From positions 1 to 5,918 of the forward strand of contig CAUFRO010000064.1 of the NCBI GenBank assembly GCA_959027945.1: DNA of 5,918 nucleotides, read 5' to 3'. Origin of the DNA: an uncultured Collinsella sp. (GTDB taxonomy: Bacteria; Actinomycetota; Coriobacteriia; Coriobacteriales; Coriobacteriaceae). The notes under the pieces were generated by a model. It did not search any database, was not told the origin of the DNA, and saw only the letters and a list, made by a program, of their open reading frames with translations. A program made the translations under genes and the position numbers. The stretch's first letter is position 1; every line of letters starts with the position of its first letter. Of this stretch, positions 5,159 to 5,918 are shown one piece after another.

Positions 5159-5881
5159 TTATTTCTCGTCCGACTTATCGGTCTTGGTCGGAGCCTCGAA
5201 GCGGTAGCCGACACCGTGAACGGTGTAGAGCCACTTGGGCTTCTTGGGGTCGTCGCCCAGCTTGGCGCGAAGGTTCTTCACGTGGCTGTCGATGGTGCGC
5301 TCGTAACCCTCAAAGTCGTAGCCGAGCACCTTCTCGACCAGCTCCATGCGGTTGTAGACGCGGCCGGGGTGACGGGCAAGCGTGGTGAGCAGCTTGAACT
5401 CGGAAGCCGTCAGGTCGACTTCCTTGCCCTCGACCAAAATCTTGTGGCCCGAGATGTCAATGACCAAATCGCCAAAGTCGAGCACCTCGACGGCCGGCTC
5501 ATCGGCCTGGTGGGCACGGCGGAACAAGGCGCGCACGCGCGCGACAAGCTCGCGCGGCGAGAACGGCTTGATCAGGTAGTCGTCGGCGCCGAGCTCGAGG
5601 CCGATAATACGGTCCTCGATCTCGCCCTTGGCCGTCAGCATAATGATGGGGACATCCGAGGTGTCGCGAATGGTGCGGCAAACGCGCTCGCCGGGGATCT
5701 TAGGGAGCATGAGGTCGAGCACGACCAGGTCGAACTGATGCTTCTCGAACTCCTCGATAGCGGACTGGCCGTCGCCCACGCCCACAACCCAATAGCCCTC
5801 GCGCTCGAGATAGGCAGCGACAGCGTCGCGGATTGCCTTCTCATCCTCGACCAGCAGAATCTTTTTTGCATCTGAAGCCAT
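5159..5881 (-). CDS. OmpR-family response regulator
   Basis: This 240-residue cytoplasmic DNA-binding regulator is the probable partner of the downstream kinase. The receiver domain (about 6-122) has the acidic pair Glu12-Asp13, the phosphoacceptor Asp56 in VVLDLMLP, Thr83 in MLTAK and Lys105 in YLIKPF. The C-terminal winged helix (about 134-229) has the recognition-helix region RTIDSHVKNLRAKLGDD (195-211) and the wing motif YTVHGVGYRFE (219-229), typical of OmpR/PhoB proteins. ATG at 5881 is preferred because a G-run (5894-5889) lies 7 nt upstream. A TTG at 5902 would extend the protein by seven residues across that site. The TAA stop is 12 nt before the kinase ATG, so the pair is one operon. 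Only 37 bp upstream are visible, so its promoter and any autoregulatory repeats are mostly outside the window. Confidence 0.96.
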   Translation of the reverse strand: MASDAKKILLVEDEKAIRDAVAAYLEREGYWVVGVGDGQSAIEEFEKHQFDLVVLDLMLPKIPGERVCRTIRDTSDVPIIMLTAKGEIEDRIIGLELGADDYLIKPFSPRELVARVRALFRRAHQADEPAVEVLDFGDLVIDISGHKILVEGKEVDLTASEFKLLTTLARHPGRVYNRMELVEKVLGYDFEGYERTIDSHVKNLRAKLGDDPKKPKWLYTVHGVGYRFEAPTKTDKSDEK

Positions 5882-5888
5882 AACACGG

Positions 5889-5894
5889 CCCCCC
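5889..5894 (-). promoter_or_regulatory. G-rich ribosome binding site choosing the regulator start
   Basis: GGGGGG on the minus strand lies 7 nt before the ATG at 5881. It is an unusually G-only Shine-Dalgarno. It would sit inside the gene if the upstream TTG at 5902 were used, which argues for the ATG. Confidence 0.6.
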
Positions 5895-5918
5895 TGTCTC
5901 AATTAGCTAAGAACAAGC

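Noticed and set aside
5216..5875. Plus-strand open frame of 219 codons opposite the response regulator
   Set aside because: It is antisense to a clear OmpR-family gene. Low-complexity Leu/Val/Ala/Asp composition without motifs indicates a shadow.
5903..5910. Palindrome TTAGCTAA upstream of the response regulator
   Set aside because: Eight bases are too short to call an operator, and only 37 bp of upstream DNA are present.

Overview
The window is about 5.9 kb of moderately high-GC bacterial DNA. Every gene that can be supported lies on the minus strand, so the biological order runs from right to left. Protein features suggest an anaerobic actinobacterium of the Coriobacteriia, possibly Collinsella. 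They are a long-form PurC of about 295 residues, an M29 aminopeptidase, an OmpR/two-TM kinase pair, and a tRNA-Lys with encoded CCA. The taxonomic call is an inference from style and memory and was not searched.

Layout in transcription order: (1) 5881-5159, an OmpR-family response regulator. (2) 5146-3581, its partner sensor histidine kinase, 12 nt downstream and almost certainly cotranscribed. (3) A 109-bp gap with a hairpin but no convincing terminator. (4) 3471-2584, purC (SAICAR synthetase). (5) 2583-2008, a small two-TM basic protein of unknown function whose GTG start directly follows the purC stop and whose ribosome binding site lies inside purC. (6) An intrinsic terminator at 1977-1947, overlapped by a possible promoter for the next gene. 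(7) 1918-638, an M29 metallo-aminopeptidase. (8) A good sigma-70-type promoter straddling the aminopeptidase stop codon, driving (9) tRNA-Lys(UUU) at 609-534 and its terminator.

Downstream of the tRNA (plus coordinates 291-553) is the most unusual stretch. An 86-87 bp unit made of the tRNA 3' tail, a terminator hairpin and a 16-bp palindrome occurs twice. The two copies are separated by about 90 bp of very GC-rich, hairpin-dense sequence. The far copy keeps only the last ~20 nt of the tRNA plus CCA and breaks inside the T-loop. This is either an att-like scar of integration at the tRNA or the remains of a tandem tRNA-Lys copy. The leftmost 290 bp contain no gene that can be supported and are AT-richer beyond about position 70.

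Functionally the genes look like ordinary chromosome: signal transduction, purine biosynthesis, peptide turnover and translation. No defence system, CRISPR array, transposase or integrase is visible. The points worth a second look are the duplicated tRNA tail with its hairpin-rich insert, a Tyr-to-Phe change at a predicted active-site position of the aminopeptidase, the promoter/terminator overlap, and the unknown membrane protein coupled to purC.
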